In this document: piece by piece, positions 25,871 to 34,077 of the stretch
Layout of the letters: the number at the start of each line of letters is the position of its first letter
How positions within the stretch are numbered: the first letter of the stretch is position 1
Source: Lachnoclostridium sp. An196
GTDB lineage: Bacteria > Bacillota > Clostridia > Lachnospirales > Lachnospiraceae
DNA: 64,000 nt
Direction: 5' to 3'
Assembly (NCBI RefSeq): GCF_002160135.1
Contig: NZ_NFJZ01000010.1
Coordinates: 62,001 to 126,000, forward strand
The notes under the pieces: model-generated
Databases searched by the model: none
What the model saw: only the letters and a program-made list of their open reading frames with translations
What the model was told of the DNA's origin: nothing
Position numbers and translations under genes: made by a program

Positions 25871-26617
25871 TTATCTCTGCACAAACTGCAGCAGTACCCT
25901 GCAGATCCGGCAGAGATCCGTAAACCAGGCGAAAGGAACTCCGTTCTCTTTCAATGCGCGGTGCCCTTCTTTTAAGGACTCCAGATAAGCGCCAAAACTG
26001 CCTGTGCTGGTCCCTCCATAGGACATATATACCAGTATATCCGGAATATAGGAAAGTCTTACCTGGCTTCGGTATAAAATGCGGACCATAAATTCATAGT
26101 CCGCCGATATACGGTAATCGGTCCGGTACACCCCGAAACGTTCATAGACTTCCCGTCTCAGATATAAAGTCGGATGCCCCGGCAGCCAGCCTGTACGGAT
26201 GCTTCCCTGCCCCTGATGCCATTTTCGAACGATCCGCTCTCCGTCCATGTAGCAGAGATCTCCATGAACCCCGTCTGTCCCTTCCCGGAGTATGGCGTCC
26301 ACCATACGGCTGATCACATGTTCAGACGCCAGACGGTCAAAACAGCATCCGATGATATCGCCTGTAGCCATGGAAATTCCCTTATTGATCGCATCGTAAA
26401 TCCCGCGGTCCGGTTCCGAGATCCAACGGACTTTTTCCGGCATCTGTTTTTCCAGCCGGCCGATCAACTCTGTCGTCCCGTCCGTGGATCCTCCGTCCAC
26501 AATCACATATTCTATATTTTCGTAGTCCTGACGCATCGCCTGTTCCATAATTCTCTCCAGGTTGGACACGTCATTGTAGGTTGCCGTAATCAACGACACT
26601 TTTGGCAGTCTGTTCAT
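25871..26617 (-). CDS. GT2 glycosyltransferase
   Basis: 248 residues, single GT-A domain: VSLITATYNDVSNLERIM at the N-terminus, EYVIVDGGSTDGTTELI, WISEPDRGIYDAINKGI (metal-site EPD replacing DxD), GHPTLYLRREVYERFG and ISADYEFMVRIL. This pattern matches WcaA-like enzymes of exopolysaccharide clusters. No membrane helices. The ATG at 26617 overlaps the stop of the GT4 gene (ATGA), so they are translationally coupled. Confidence 0.9.
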   Translation of the reverse strand: MNRLPKVSLITATYNDVSNLERIMEQAMRQDYENIEYVIVDGGSTDGTTELIGRLEKQMPEKVRWISEPDRGIYDAINKGISMATGDIIGCCFDRLASEHVISRMVDAILREGTDGVHGDLCYMDGERIVRKWHQGQGSIRTGWLPGHPTLYLRREVYERFGVYRTDYRISADYEFMVRILYRSQVRLSYIPDILVYMSYGGTSTGSFGAYLESLKEGHRALKENGVPFAWFTDLCRICRVLLQFVQR

Positions 26618-27825
26618 GTATTCTCCCTGGCCGTCAGGCTGTGATACAGTTCCGCATACTCCTGAAACCGGCCGTATTTATCATATTTTTCCGCTCTTTT
26701 CCGGCAGGCTTTGCTCTCTTTTGGGTGCGTCCGTTCTTCCAGGATCGCCTGCCGCAGTGCCCGTATATCGCCTTTGGGCACGACTCTCCCGCAGCTTTCA
26801 TCCAGACTTTCCGGACTTCCGCCCGTATCAAATGTAATTACAGGTGTCCCGCAGGCCAGCGCCTCCAGATTTGTCGTAGGGAAATTATCTTCCAGCGTGG
26901 CGTTTACAAATACATCGGCCATAGAGTAATATTCGGCCAGTTCTTTTACGCTGGAAGTCCTTTCTATGCCAACCACAGAAGAAGGCAATCTTCTTTTCTG
27001 CTTTTTGCTGAGCCCTGCCAGCACAATCCTGCATTCTTCCGGAAGAGTTTCCGCCAGATCCAGAAAATATGTCAGCCCCTTTCTCCTCTCCCATACGTTG
27101 GCAACTCCCAGGATCACATATTTCCCATTTAACTCCAGCTTTTCCCGCAGATCATTTTCTCCCGGAGAAAAATTCTCCAGGTCAATCCCATTCGGGATCA
27201 CTTTTACAGGATATTCCCCAAGAAACGACTGTTCCACCTGTCCGGCCAGCCACCTGGACGGCGTCACCACAGTCAGACATGGCACCCCGGTAAACGCAGC
27301 CTTTTTCCTTTCAAAATTCCGGGCCGTCCGGTTGCGAAACAACGCGTAAGGATATGTTCTGCGGTATTCCCGGCAGTTTCTGCATCCGCTTTTCCATCCT
27401 TCACAGCCGGTGTAGTCATAAAACGCGCAATGACCGGTGTAGGGCCAGCAGTCATGAAGTGTCCAGACCACGGGTTTCCCCGCCTTTTTGAGATAGCTGA
27501 ACAACAATTCTGTCTGAAGAACAAATCCATGAATATTATGCAAATGGATCACATCCGGATCCCAGTCTTCTATTTTCCGGATCAGCTTTCTGGTCTGCCC
27601 CGCGGAAGAAAAGCCGTGCTCGCCTTTGAAAAAAGTTGCCAGCACATGTTTTGCCATATCCGGTTTTCCGCCAAATTTCCAGGTATTCAGTCCGTCCGGC
27701 GCGCCGCGTCTGCCGTAAGCGATCAGAGGGCTGTCCCCGTTTTTCTCCAATATGTGGTAAATATCCACCGTAATACGGCCCACGCTTCCGCTCCCGCATA
27801 CGGTGTTGATCTGCAAAACTTTCAA
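26614..27825 (-). CDS. GT4 glycosyltransferase
   Basis: 403 residues with the GT-B layout: N-terminal acceptor domain (LQINTVCGSGSVGRIT, DVIHLHNIHGFVLQTE) and C-terminal nucleotide-sugar domain (VKVIPNGIDLENF, ILGVANVWERRKG, and the E-x7-E region TNLEALACGTPVITFDTGG). A Cys-rich insert near residues 140-152 (CEGWKSGCRNCREYR) may bind metal, which is a recurrent variant in this group. First gene of the leftward pair with the GT2 gene. No clear promoter seen; the plus-strand gene starts divergently 75 bp away. Confidence 0.92.
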   Translation of the reverse strand: MKVLQINTVCGSGSVGRITVDIYHILEKNGDSPLIAYGRRGAPDGLNTWKFGGKPDMAKHVLATFFKGEHGFSSAGQTRKLIRKIEDWDPDVIHLHNIHGFVLQTELLFSYLKKAGKPVVWTLHDCWPYTGHCAFYDYTGCEGWKSGCRNCREYRRTYPYALFRNRTARNFERKKAAFTGVPCLTVVTPSRWLAGQVEQSFLGEYPVKVIPNGIDLENFSPGENDLREKLELNGKYVILGVANVWERRKGLTYFLDLAETLPEECRIVLAGLSKKQKRRLPSSVVGIERTSSVKELAEYYSMADVFVNATLEDNFPTTNLEALACGTPVITFDTGGSPESLDESCGRVVPKGDIRALRQAILEERTHPKESKACRKRAEKYDKYGRFQEYAELYHSLTARENT

Positions 27826-27844
27826 TCCCCTGTTCCGCGCGCCG

Positions 27845-27873
27845 TTGTCCGCGCATCCTTTCTGTGATATACT
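27845..27873 (+). promoter_or_regulatory. Promoter of the fucosyltransferase-like gene
   Basis: TTGTCC (27845-27850), 17 bp, TATACT (27868-27873), then a GCGAGGT ribosome site before the ATG at 27901. Confidence 0.72.
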
Positions 27874-27900
27874 ATAACAAAAAATGAGCGAGGTAAATCA

Positions 27901-28683
27901 ATGATAATCATACAACCTTCAGGCGGTTTATGCAATAGAATGCGGGTGATTAATTCCGGATGGCAGCTGGCGCAGGAACGAAAAGAGCGCCTTCTGGTCC
28001 TCTGGAACTGCAATTCGGAACTGAATTGCCCCTTTGAAGACCTGTTTCAGCCGGTAAAAGAATTCCGGATCACCGACATCCGGTCCGTCGCCAGTCCGCG
28101 GAAACTCTTTTATCAGAAAACAGCCCGTACCTATCTGACCAACGAGGAGATTCTGGCCCACCGCAGTCCGGACGGCCGGCTGACAGCGGATTATGTGCAA
28201 GGCCTCCGAAGCAATATTTATATTTTCACCTGGGAACAATTTTATCCGGCCAAAGATTATCATCTGTTCTGTCCCACAGAAAAAATGCGGAAACGGATTG
28301 AATCCATGACTTCCGGATTCGGACCTTCCTGCGTAGGCATACACATCCGCCGCACCGACAACCGTCCCGCCATCGGGAAAAGTTCTACGGAATGTTTTAT
28401 TGAATGTATGAAAAAAGAGCTGGACAACGACCCGGACACCCGTTTCTATCTGGCCACTGACGACCTGGAAGAAGAACGGACCATCCGAGCGGCCTTTCCC
28501 GGACGTATTCTTTCCAATGAAAAACGCTGTCTCCGCAGAGACAGCGCCGAGGGCATCCAGGATGCCTTATTGGATCTATATTGTCTGGCAAATACCAGGA
28601 AAATTATCGGCAGTTATTTCAGTTCTTTCACGGACATTGCGGCCGATATGCGCAAAATCCCGAAAATCATCGCCGGAGAATGA
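27901..28683 (+). CDS. Fucosyltransferase-like GT-B enzyme
   Basis: 260 residues. N-terminal PSGGLCNRMRVINSG is the acceptor-side pattern of alpha-fucosyltransferases and NodZ/POFUT-like enzymes, and IHIRRTDN (residues 147-154) is their HxRxxD GDP-fucose signature. YLATDDLEEE and IGSYFSSFTDIA follow in the expected order. It probably adds fucose or a related 6-deoxy sugar to the surface glycan; the sugar identity is inference. It faces the other glycan genes on the opposite strand and ends one base before the convergent lipoprotein gene, with no terminator between. Confidence 0.82.
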   Translation: MIIIQPSGGLCNRMRVINSGWQLAQERKERLLVLWNCNSELNCPFEDLFQPVKEFRITDIRSVASPRKLFYQKTARTYLTNEEILAHRSPDGRLTADYVQGLRSNIYIFTWEQFYPAKDYHLFCPTEKMRKRIESMTSGFGPSCVGIHIRRTDNRPAIGKSSTECFIECMKKELDNDPDTRFYLATDDLEEERTIRAAFPGRILSNEKRCLRRDSAEGIQDALLDLYCLANTRKIIGSYFSSFTDIAADMRKIPKIIAGE

Positions 28684-28684
28684 C

Positions 28685-29086
28685 TTACTCTGCTGCAGCA
28701 GTATCTTCTTCTGCGGCAGTATCCTCTTCGCTGTCTGCTGCGGAAGCATCCTCTTCTGCGGCAGTATCCTCAGTCCCGTCCTCCGCGCCGGCTGCCGGTA
28801 CTTCTTCCTGCTCCTCGCCAGCCGCCGGTACTTCTTCCTGTTCCTCGCCAGCTGCCGGCACTTCTTCCTGCTCTGCCGCGTCGGTCGTTTCCCCGGCCGC
28901 ATCCTCGGTTTCATCAGTTACAGTTTCATCAGCTGCGCTTTCATCAGCCGCAGTCTCTTCATCGGTCGTCGTCTCCTCTGTAACCGTAGAATCCGTAGTG
29001 CTTTCCGTGGAAGAGGATCCGCATCCTACCATGGCGAATGCCGTAATCACTCCTATGCAGCATAATGTAAACCATCTTTTTTTCAT
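28685..29086 (-). CDS. Acidic repeat lipoprotein
   Basis: 133 residues. A lipoprotein signal (AFAMVGCGSSS, acylated Cys near residue 22) is followed by an almost purely Thr, Glu, Asp, Ala and Ser tail. The tail contains three EEQEEVPAAG-type repeats and lower-order AAEED repeats. No folded domain is visible, so it is probably a disordered, highly negative cell-surface stalk, or the N-terminal anchor-linker of a lost larger protein. ATG at 29086 follows AGGAGGAG. It has its own promoter and converges with the fucosyltransferase-like gene. Confidence 0.75.
   Translation of the reverse strand: MKKRWFTLCCIGVITAFAMVGCGSSSTESTTDSTVTEETTTDEETAADESAADETVTDETEDAAGETTDAAEQEEVPAAGEEQEEVPAAGEEQEEVPAAGAEDGTEDTAAEEDASAADSEEDTAAEEDTAAAE
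28791..28873 (-). repeat. 30-bp coding tandem repeat
   Basis: Two full 30-bp units (28791-28820, 28821-28850) and a partial third unit to 28873 differ by a few bases. Each encodes a ten-residue acidic unit in the lipoprotein. In-frame period, so copy number could vary by slippage without breaking the gene. Confidence 0.85.
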
Positions 29087-29134
29087 AATCTTATCTCCTC
29101 CTTTTGAATGATACAGTTGGCTTACTGTTTACAG

Positions 29135-29163
29135 GTTATACTATGCCAGACAAATGTGTCCAA
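29135..29163 (-). promoter_or_regulatory. Promoter of the repeat lipoprotein
   Basis: TTGGAC (29158-29163), 17 bp, TATAAC (29135-29140) on the minus strand; start near 29128, about 40 nt before the ATG. Confidence 0.65.
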
Positions 29164-29230
29164 TGCGTGATGACTTTTTTAGGATTTTATAAAGAAATCG
29201 TAAAGAAGCCATTAAAGCAACCCGGCAGAA

Positions 29231-29260
29231 AGCCCCGACAGAAGTGTTTCTGTCGGGGCT
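29231..29260 (-). terminator. Hairpin terminator after glgB
   Basis: AGCCCCGACAGAA and TTCTGTCGGGGCT form a perfect 13-bp stem with a 4-nt loop, 12 bp past the glgB stop. The following tract on the minus strand is only weakly U-rich (TTTCTG). Confidence 0.7.
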
Positions 29261-29271
29261 GCGCAAAATCG

Positions 29272-31206
29272 TTAAAATTCAAATACTGCCACTCCATACG
29301 GAGACAGCGGATAGTCCAGATAATATTTCTGACCGTCGCACGCGCCTTTCTGCGCCTCATAGATCTGTGGCTTTTCCCGTCCGTTGCCGCCAAACTCCGG
29401 CGAATCTCCGTCCAGCACCAGTTTATATTTCTTTTTCTTAGGAACGCCCACCCGGTAATCGGCCCGTTCCATAGGAGTAAAATTGATCACAAACAGCAAA
29501 CTCTTTCGTTTTGTCTTACTGTACCGGACAAAGCTGAAAATGCTTCTAAAACAGTCATCCGCGTTGATCCACTGAAAACCTTTCCAACTGTCGTCCAATT
29601 CATACAGGCAACGGTACTTTGTATACATATGCAGAAGCGCTTTTACATAATTCTGCATCTGCATATGAAGGTCTTCTTTCAGCAGATACCAGTCCAGTTC
29701 TCTTGCTTCGCTCCATTCCCGCAGCTGGGCAAACTCGTTGCCCATAAACAGCAGCTTTTTACCCGGATGTCCGAACATAAACGCATATCCGGCACGCAGA
29801 TTGGCAAATTTGTCCACCAGATATCCCGGCATCTTGTTCAGCATGGAGCATTTCAAATGCACCACTTCATCATGAGACAGTACCAGTATATAATTTTCGC
29901 TGTACGCATAACTCATGGCGAAGGTCATTTTATTATGATTGTCCTTGCGAAAATACGGATCCAGCTTCATATATTCCAGGAAATCATTCATCCAGCCCAT
30001 ATTCCATTTAAACGTGAATCCCAGGCCGTCCTCATCCACGCTCTTCGTGACGCCGGGCCAGGCTGTAGATTCTTCCGCAATGATCATAGAACCGTCTTTC
30101 CTGCCCGAGATAACAGAATTGAGATGATGGAAAAACCAGATCGCATCCAGATTTTCTTTTCCGCCGTACTTATTAGGAAGCCACTGTCCATCTCTCTTTC
30201 CGTAATCCAGATACAGCATGGAGGCCACCGCATCCACTCTCAGTCCGTCAATGTGATACTGGCTTAACCAGTACAGCGCGTTCGCGATCAGAAAGTTGCG
30301 TACTTCGGACTTCTCATAATTGAAAATCTTGGTTCCCCAGTCCGGATGCTCCCCTCTCCGGCTGTCCGGATGTTCAAACAGCGGTGTGCCGTCAAAATTC
30401 GCAAGGCCATAACTGTCTCTCGGAAAATGAGCGGGCACCCAGTCCAGAATCACACCGATGTTATGTTTATGCAGATACTCAATCATATACTGAAAGTCTG
30501 CCGGCGTACCATACCTGGAAGTAGGAGCATAATACCCCGTCACCTGATATCCCCACGAGCCGTCAAACGGATGCTCTGCAATTCCCATCAGTTCCACATG
30601 GGTATAGCCCATATCTTTCACATATTTTGTCAGTTCTACCGCCAGTTCCCGGTAATTGTAAAAACCATCTTCGTCTTCTTCATGGGGATGGCGCCGCCAG
30701 GAACCCGGATGCACCTCATATATAGTCATAGGTTCTTCCGGACCGTTCCAGTTTTTTCTCTCCTCCATCCATTTCTCGTCATTCCACTGAAAATGATCAA
30801 TATCTGCTACACGGGACGCGTTTCCCGGGCGTTTTTCCGCATAAAACGCAAATGGATCCGCTTTATAAAGGTATTCCCCTTTCTGCGTTTCAATCAGATA
30901 TTTATACATACAGCCTTCTGTCAGTCCCGGCACAAACGCCTCATAGATTCCCAAAGGTTCCAGGCGGGTCATCTCATATCCGTCGGTCCCCCAGCGGTTA
31001 AACTCGCCGATTACGCGCACACGTTTCGCGTGCGGAGCCCAGACAGCGAAATAAACGCCCTTTTCTCCATCGTACTCTGTCAGATGCGCTCCCAGCTTTT
31101 TGTAGATCTCATAGTGGGTCCCCTGACCAAACAGATACTGATCCATATCTGTCACCATACACCACGGCCGTTCTTTAACTGCTGCGTTTTCCACATTCTT
31201 ACCCAT
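29272..31206 (-). CDS. glgB: 1,4-alpha-glucan branching enzyme
   Basis: 644 residues: a CBM48 domain (GVYFAVWAPHAKRVRVIGEFN as two blocks, VYFAVWAPHA and RVRVIGEFNRW), the GH13 barrel and a C-terminal beta domain. Catalytic regions are GLRVDAVASMLY (nucleophile Asp), MIIAEESTAWPG (acid/base Glu) and LVLSHDEVVH (third Asp). It forms alpha-1,6 branches in glycogen. The gene follows a GH13 amylase by 13 bp in a two-gene operon; glgA, glgC and glgP are not in the window. Start ATG at 31206. Confidence 0.97.
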   Translation of the reverse strand: MGKNVENAAVKERPWCMVTDMDQYLFGQGTHYEIYKKLGAHLTEYDGEKGVYFAVWAPHAKRVRVIGEFNRWGTDGYEMTRLEPLGIYEAFVPGLTEGCMYKYLIETQKGEYLYKADPFAFYAEKRPGNASRVADIDHFQWNDEKWMEERKNWNGPEEPMTIYEVHPGSWRRHPHEEDEDGFYNYRELAVELTKYVKDMGYTHVELMGIAEHPFDGSWGYQVTGYYAPTSRYGTPADFQYMIEYLHKHNIGVILDWVPAHFPRDSYGLANFDGTPLFEHPDSRRGEHPDWGTKIFNYEKSEVRNFLIANALYWLSQYHIDGLRVDAVASMLYLDYGKRDGQWLPNKYGGKENLDAIWFFHHLNSVISGRKDGSMIIAEESTAWPGVTKSVDEDGLGFTFKWNMGWMNDFLEYMKLDPYFRKDNHNKMTFAMSYAYSENYILVLSHDEVVHLKCSMLNKMPGYLVDKFANLRAGYAFMFGHPGKKLLFMGNEFAQLREWSEARELDWYLLKEDLHMQMQNYVKALLHMYTKYRCLYELDDSWKGFQWINADDCFRSIFSFVRYSKTKRKSLLFVINFTPMERADYRVGVPKKKKYKLVLDGDSPEFGGNGREKPQIYEAQKGACDGQKYYLDYPLSPYGVAVFEF

Positions 31207-31219
31207 AAGCTTTCCCCTC

Positions 31220-32575
31220 TTATTCGAACAGGAAAATACTGCCCGAATTTCCGTCTAATGATACAGCTATTTTATCACATTCTACCGATTTTTCACACCC
31301 TAAAAATACATCTTTGCAGCAATTTTTACCAATCGGATTCGGAAAAGAGAACTGTGCCGGCGCGTCATCACAGTTTACCGCAATCACCGCCGCTTTCCCG
31401 TCTGAAATCCTCGCAAACGCATACTGCCGGTTAGTAAGATGCAGTTCCCGATACACTCCATCTGTCAGATACGGACATTCTTTTTTCAGTTTTCCCAGTA
31501 TTTTCAACAGACCCGGAATCTCCTCTGCCGGAGGAGCCGCCTGCATTTTTTTCAGGTCCAGAGCCGGACGGAGCGGATCATCATTCGCTCCCTCTTTCCT
31601 GCCCTCGATCCCCCATTCGCTTCCGTAATATACAGACGGTATCCCCGGCAGCGTGTACAGAAGCATCCAGACCAGCGGCAGATGCTGTTTCACATTCAGT
31701 TTACTGGCAATCCTGTCCACATCATGATTATCCACAAAGGAATACAGCTTCTTACCCCGGTAAATACCTCCGTTCGCATCAAACTGCCTCCGGATCGTAT
31801 GGGCGATCTCAAAATAATTGTGATCATTATGACCGGAGTATAATCCTTTATGCAGTTCATAATTCGTCACTGAATGCAGCAGACCGTCTGCCGTCCAGCG
31901 GCTGTAGTCTCCATGAATCACTTCGCCCATCAGCCAGAAATCTTCTTTCTCCCCATCTGTCACCCTGCGCAGATCTCTCATAAAATCGAAGTCCAGACAA
32001 TCCGCGCAGTCCAGGCGGATACCGTCAATCCCGAATTCTTGAATCCAGAAACGAACCACGTCGAACAGGTACTCCCGCACTCCCTGATCACGCAGATTCA
32101 GGTTGGCCAGTTCAAAGCAGTTTCGCCAGGCCTTATACCAGAATCCGTCATGATAACAGGTATCCCCCTGAAAACTCAGTTCCTGGTACCAGCCGCAGTA
32201 CGGCGAATGTTCTCTGTTCTGCTGAATATCCCGGAACGCCCAGAACTCTCTCCCGGTATGGTTAAAAACACCGTCCACCACTACCCGGATATTGTTCTCA
32301 TGACAATACTCCACAAACTGTTTCAAGTCTTCATTGTCCCCCAGACGGCGGTCTACCAGCTTATAATCTCTGGTATCATACCCGTGGGAAGCAGATTCAA
32401 ACAACGGTCCGATATAAACTGCCGTACAACCCAGATCCCGGATATGGTCTGCCCATGGCAGCAGTTCCGGGAGCCGGTGCACAACCTCCCCTCCATCATT
32501 TTGTTTTGGCGCTCCCAGCATCCCCAACGGATACATGTGATAAAACACCGCGCTTTCATACCATTTCCCCATCAT
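31220..32575 (-). CDS. GH13 alpha-amylase family enzyme
   Basis: 451 residues with no signal peptide, so probably intracellular and acting on maltodextrin or glycogen. Barrel motifs are VVVDGVFNHTG, GIRLDCAD (nucleophile Asp about residue 189), FWLMGEVIHGD (Glu about 218) and FVDNHDVDR (Asp about 285). The short length and the MYPLGMLGAP-type N-terminus distinguish it from secreted amylases. First gene of the operon with glgB, from a strong promoter at 32605-32633. Exact subfamily and product specificity not determined. Confidence 0.92.
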   Translation of the reverse strand: MMGKWYESAVFYHMYPLGMLGAPKQNDGGEVVHRLPELLPWADHIRDLGCTAVYIGPLFESASHGYDTRDYKLVDRRLGDNEDLKQFVEYCHENNIRVVVDGVFNHTGREFWAFRDIQQNREHSPYCGWYQELSFQGDTCYHDGFWYKAWRNCFELANLNLRDQGVREYLFDVVRFWIQEFGIDGIRLDCADCLDFDFMRDLRRVTDGEKEDFWLMGEVIHGDYSRWTADGLLHSVTNYELHKGLYSGHNDHNYFEIAHTIRRQFDANGGIYRGKKLYSFVDNHDVDRIASKLNVKQHLPLVWMLLYTLPGIPSVYYGSEWGIEGRKEGANDDPLRPALDLKKMQAAPPAEEIPGLLKILGKLKKECPYLTDGVYRELHLTNRQYAFARISDGKAAVIAVNCDDAPAQFSFPNPIGKNCCKDVFLGCEKSVECDKIAVSLDGNSGSIFLFE

Positions 32576-32604
32576 CGATGCCCTCCTTGTTATGGTCTCT
32601 TATC

Positions 32605-32633
32605 AGTATATCCGAAACTCACCGGGCGGTCAA
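32605..32633 (-). promoter_or_regulatory. Promoter of the GH13-glgB operon
   Basis: TTGACC (32628-32633), 17 bp, TATACT (32605-32610) on the minus strand. Confidence 0.75.
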
Positions 32634-32640
32634 CCATACG

Positions 32641-32669
32641 AAAAAGAGAACGGCTTCTGCGCCGTTCCC
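32641..32669 (-). terminator. Intrinsic terminator of the CdaR-EIIB-M28-like unit
   Basis: GAACGGC (32648-32654) and GCCGTTC (32661-32667) pair with a 6-nt loop, and the minus-strand RNA continues CTCTTTTT. It ends transcription of the gene stopping at 32687. Confidence 0.8.
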
Positions 32670-32686
32670 TTGTTTTTATCGCCTGT

Positions 32687-33604
32687 CTATACCAGCTTCA
32701 GGATTCCATCACGGATCTGTTCCATCCGTTCTATATTCAAATCCATATCTGCGGAAGTGCGGGCGTGCCGTACATATATTTTCCCGTTTTTCTCCTCCCC
32801 CGCAGTAAGTATATATCCGTTCTGGAACCCTTCAAGAGGAGTATTCTTATATTCTTCTTCCGACAGAGGCCATACGCGTATCCGGCAGGCAAACGCCTTC
32901 GCCATTTCCTCTGCTTTCTTTTTATTTTGTTCTTTGCATACCAGGAAAAGATCCCCGTCGCCGGCCACGCTGTCCAGAACCACCGCATCCTGACTCTTCA
33001 TCCGCTCGGACACCTCGTAAAACCCCTGGTTGCTCACAACACCGTTATCCACAAAAAGGAAACAGCCGTCTTTAGATTTTTCAGCGCTCGAATACAGCAC
33101 CGCTACCGCACCGCTGTTCCGATTCATATTTACCTTGTTATCCGGTTTCTTCATCCAACGGAATACCAACAGGACCGCAATAATGTCTATCATGACAATC
33201 AATGCCCGCACAGCCATGCTCCCGCCCCAGAACATTCTGGTCAGATACACAGCCAGCACTGCTATGATCAGCGTAAGCAGAGAATACGCTGCTATATTTT
33301 TCATCTCTTCCCGGAAATTCCGCCTGGAATCAAGCGGCGTGTAACGATACCCCGGAACCAGCATTTTGCTCCCGGTGTCATAAGCAGCAAGAAACACTCT
33401 CCGGCTTTTATTTAAATCTCCCGTTACCAGATGGTGACTCTGGCTGTGTTTATCCCCTGCCTCCATCATATCCATCCGACACCCTGCCTCTTTCAGGCAG
33501 CTTACCAGACGGTTCATGAAGCGATATTTGTCGCGATTCGATCTTCTTTTGGAAAAATGGATTCCCACTTCTTCAATCTTATCTCTCATATTACTCTCCA
33601 TCAC
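32687..33604 (-). CDS. Membrane protein resembling a degenerate M28 peptidase
   Basis: 305 residues. The order of blocks recalls the M28 aminopeptidase fold: FLAAYDTGSK (73-80 region), NRNSGAVAVLYSSA (161-174), FLFVDNGVVSNQGF (182-195) and LDSVAGDGDLF (210-220). The metal ligands expected in such enzymes (His in AHYD, Asp in DNASG, Glu-Glu in FDGEE) read AAYD, NRNSG and VDNGVV here, so catalysis is unlikely. Two membrane helices (about 106-123 and 132-150) are inserted after the first block. It overlaps the divergent EIIB by 4 bp. Family assignment is my inference from the pattern. Confidence 0.5.
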   Translation of the reverse strand: MMESNMRDKIEEVGIHFSKRRSNRDKYRFMNRLVSCLKEAGCRMDMMEAGDKHSQSHHLVTGDLNKSRRVFLAAYDTGSKMLVPGYRYTPLDSRRNFREEMKNIAAYSLLTLIIAVLAVYLTRMFWGGSMAVRALIVMIDIIAVLLVFRWMKKPDNKVNMNRNSGAVAVLYSSAEKSKDGCFLFVDNGVVSNQGFYEVSERMKSQDAVVLDSVAGDGDLFLVCKEQNKKKAEEMAKAFACRIRVWPLSEEEYKNTPLEGFQNGYILTAGEEKNGKIYVRHARTSADMDLNIERMEQIRDGILKLV

Positions 33605-34077
33605 TTGCAGAAGCTCCCGTAATCTTTTGCCTGAAACGGCGTAGTCTGAAAATAGAACCGGATATTCTGCTCCTGAATATAATCAATGTCTTCCAGTTCT
33701 TCTTTCGAAAAATAGTCTGTCAGATTCTTGGGCGCCACGGACAAAGTCGGATACGGCATCTGGATCTCCTCCACATAGAATCCTCTCTTCACGCTCTCCC
33801 GGACGCTGGCAAGATCTTTAAAAATTACCAGCACCGTTGAAGCTCTGGACGTATCATTCTGATTCAGAAAATCCAAAAGCCCCTCTTCCGTCAGGATCTT
33901 CACCTTCATTGTTTTTGGAAGGCACAACTGCATAACACTGACGATAAAAGGATCATTATCGTACTCCGACCCCACAACCGCCACATAATCCGCATTCAGA
34001 AAAGGGTCGCAGTTCAGCGTAACAGTTGCGTGCAGCAGTCTCTTATCCACACGCGCCAGCACGATCTTCATACTCAT
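33601..34077 (-). CDS. Divergent mannose-family PTS EIIB protein
   Basis: 158 residues. The phosphorylation site region reads LARVDKRLLHATVTLN with His16 retained, but the usual HGQV that follows is HATV. The other EIIB in this locus (38376-38858) has the canonical RVDFRLIHGQV. The rest keeps the EIIB core (VLVIFKDLASVRESVKRG). It is encoded with a CdaR-type regulator (ATGA overlap) and an M28-like membrane protein rather than with EIIC/EIID. A signalling role in which EIIB phosphorylation informs the regulator is a hypothesis. Confidence 0.78.
   Translation of the reverse strand: MSMKIVLARVDKRLLHATVTLNCDPFLNADYVAVVGSEYDNDPFIVSVMQLCLPKTMKVKILTEEGLLDFLNQNDTSRASTVLVIFKDLASVRESVKRGFYVEEIQMPYPTLSVAPKNLTDYFSKEELEDIDYIQEQNIRFYFQTTPFQAKDYGSFCK

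Noticed and set aside
28791-28873. CRISPR-like array
   Set aside because: The 30-bp units are adjacent without spacers, in frame, and encode an acidic decapeptide repeat.
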